Shown: in pieces, positions 24,807-25,085 of the stretch
Numbering within the stretch: the stretch's first letter is position 1
Layout: each line of letters starts with the position of its first letter
NCBI GenBank assembly: GCA_964653855.1
Contig: CAZZFV010000031.1
Span: 1-25,085 of the forward strand
Direction: 5' to 3'
DNA: 25,085 bases
Source of the DNA: RGIG3528 sp964653855
GTDB taxonomy: Bacteria; Bacillota; Clostridia; Lachnospirales; Lachnospiraceae
Notes under the pieces: model-generated
Database searches by the model: none
What the model saw: the letters and a program-made list of their open reading frames with translations, nothing else
Told to the model about the DNA's origin: nothing
Made by a program: the position numbers and the translations under genes

Positions 24807-25085
24807 ATGAATAATATCGACGTTATCAACACACTCAGCAACGTTTACTTTTGTGCCTATCAGGTTGACCTTTTGACACATAAGTACCGTGAAATTTTTG
24901 CGGAAGATTATATGAAGAGCATTGTTCCGGCAGCGGGCGACAGCCTTACGGACATGTTTGACACGGTTTATCAAAGAACTTTCGAGCAATTTAGGCGTGA
25001 GTTCTCGGAACTTAGGAATATAGAGCTTATCAAGAAAAAGCTTGCCCTCGCAAATGTTTTTACGGTTGAGTGCAAAACGATGTTT
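24807..25085 (+). CDS. 5' part of an unrecognised protein, possibly a PAS-type signalling protein
   Basis: ATG 24807, with AAGGGGG at 24794-24800, opens 93 codons without a stop to the window edge, 12 bases after parC. It reads MNNIDVINTLSNVYFCAYQV and then DLLTHKYREIFAEDYMKSIV, followed by charged helices. The VYFCAYQVDLLTHKYREI pattern resembles the first strands of PAS-like sensor domains found before GGDEF domains in Lachnospiraceae, but too little is present to assign it. It is not a known partner of topoisomerase IV. Confidence 0.6.
   Translation, partial: MNNIDVINTLSNVYFCAYQVDLLTHKYREIFAEDYMKSIVPAAGDSLTDMFDTVYQRTFEQFRREFSELRNIELIKKKLALANVFTVECKTMF

Overview
The window looks like a chromosomal segment from a Gram-positive, moderately A+T-rich member of the Clostridia, most likely a Lachnospiraceae-type gut or rumen bacterium. 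The basis is AGGAG-type ribosome binding sites, several single-pass envelope proteins with long Thr/Pro 'TPTPT' wall-spanning linkers, a second gyrase-like topoisomerase pair, and a gene cluster (DUF5717-like giant protein, Hsp70-like DUF5716-like protein, TPR protein, coiled-coil membrane protein) that I know from that family. All genes I support lie on the + strand. No rRNA, tRNA, CRISPR array or insertion sequence was seen.

Layout. (1) 2-2108: the 3' end of a transglutaminase-like protein, a small HD-domain protein and a membrane-anchored protein of unknown function. (2) 2123-2180: a TTGAGC-17-TATAAT promoter whose predicted start falls inside a perfect intrinsic terminator hairpin. (3) 2307-9671: a probable five-gene operon: a TP-linker membrane protein, a roughly 1,160-residue DUF5717-like protein broken by an in-frame TAA, an actin/Hsp70-fold protein, a TPR protein and a two-TM coiled-coil protein. 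(4) 9680-13185: an accessory-looking block. It has a consensus promoter, three 15-base repeats and a terminator-like hairpin ahead of an ATPase_2/DUF234-type ATPase, then a 45-codon gene remnant, then an ABC/OLD-type ATPase paired with a small TOPRIM-like protein, a candidate defence pair. (5) 13200-20351: valS with its own promoter, a membrane glycerophosphodiester phosphodiesterase, a cell-wall amidase, and a single ORF joining a 12-TM MFS transporter to an SH3b plus D-Ala-D-Ala carboxypeptidase. (6) 20480-25085: a type II topoisomerase pair, best read as parE-parC, followed by the start of an unrecognised gene.

How the genes may work together. Section 5 links membrane phospholipid turnover and peptidoglycan trimming (amidase and DD-carboxypeptidase) behind valS. 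Section 3 looks like an undescribed membrane-associated machine built around a nucleotide-binding Hsp70-like protein. It is the strongest candidate for an undescribed system, but in this genome its largest component carries a nonsense codon. Section 4 is the second candidate, a two-gene ATPase/TOPRIM-like module.
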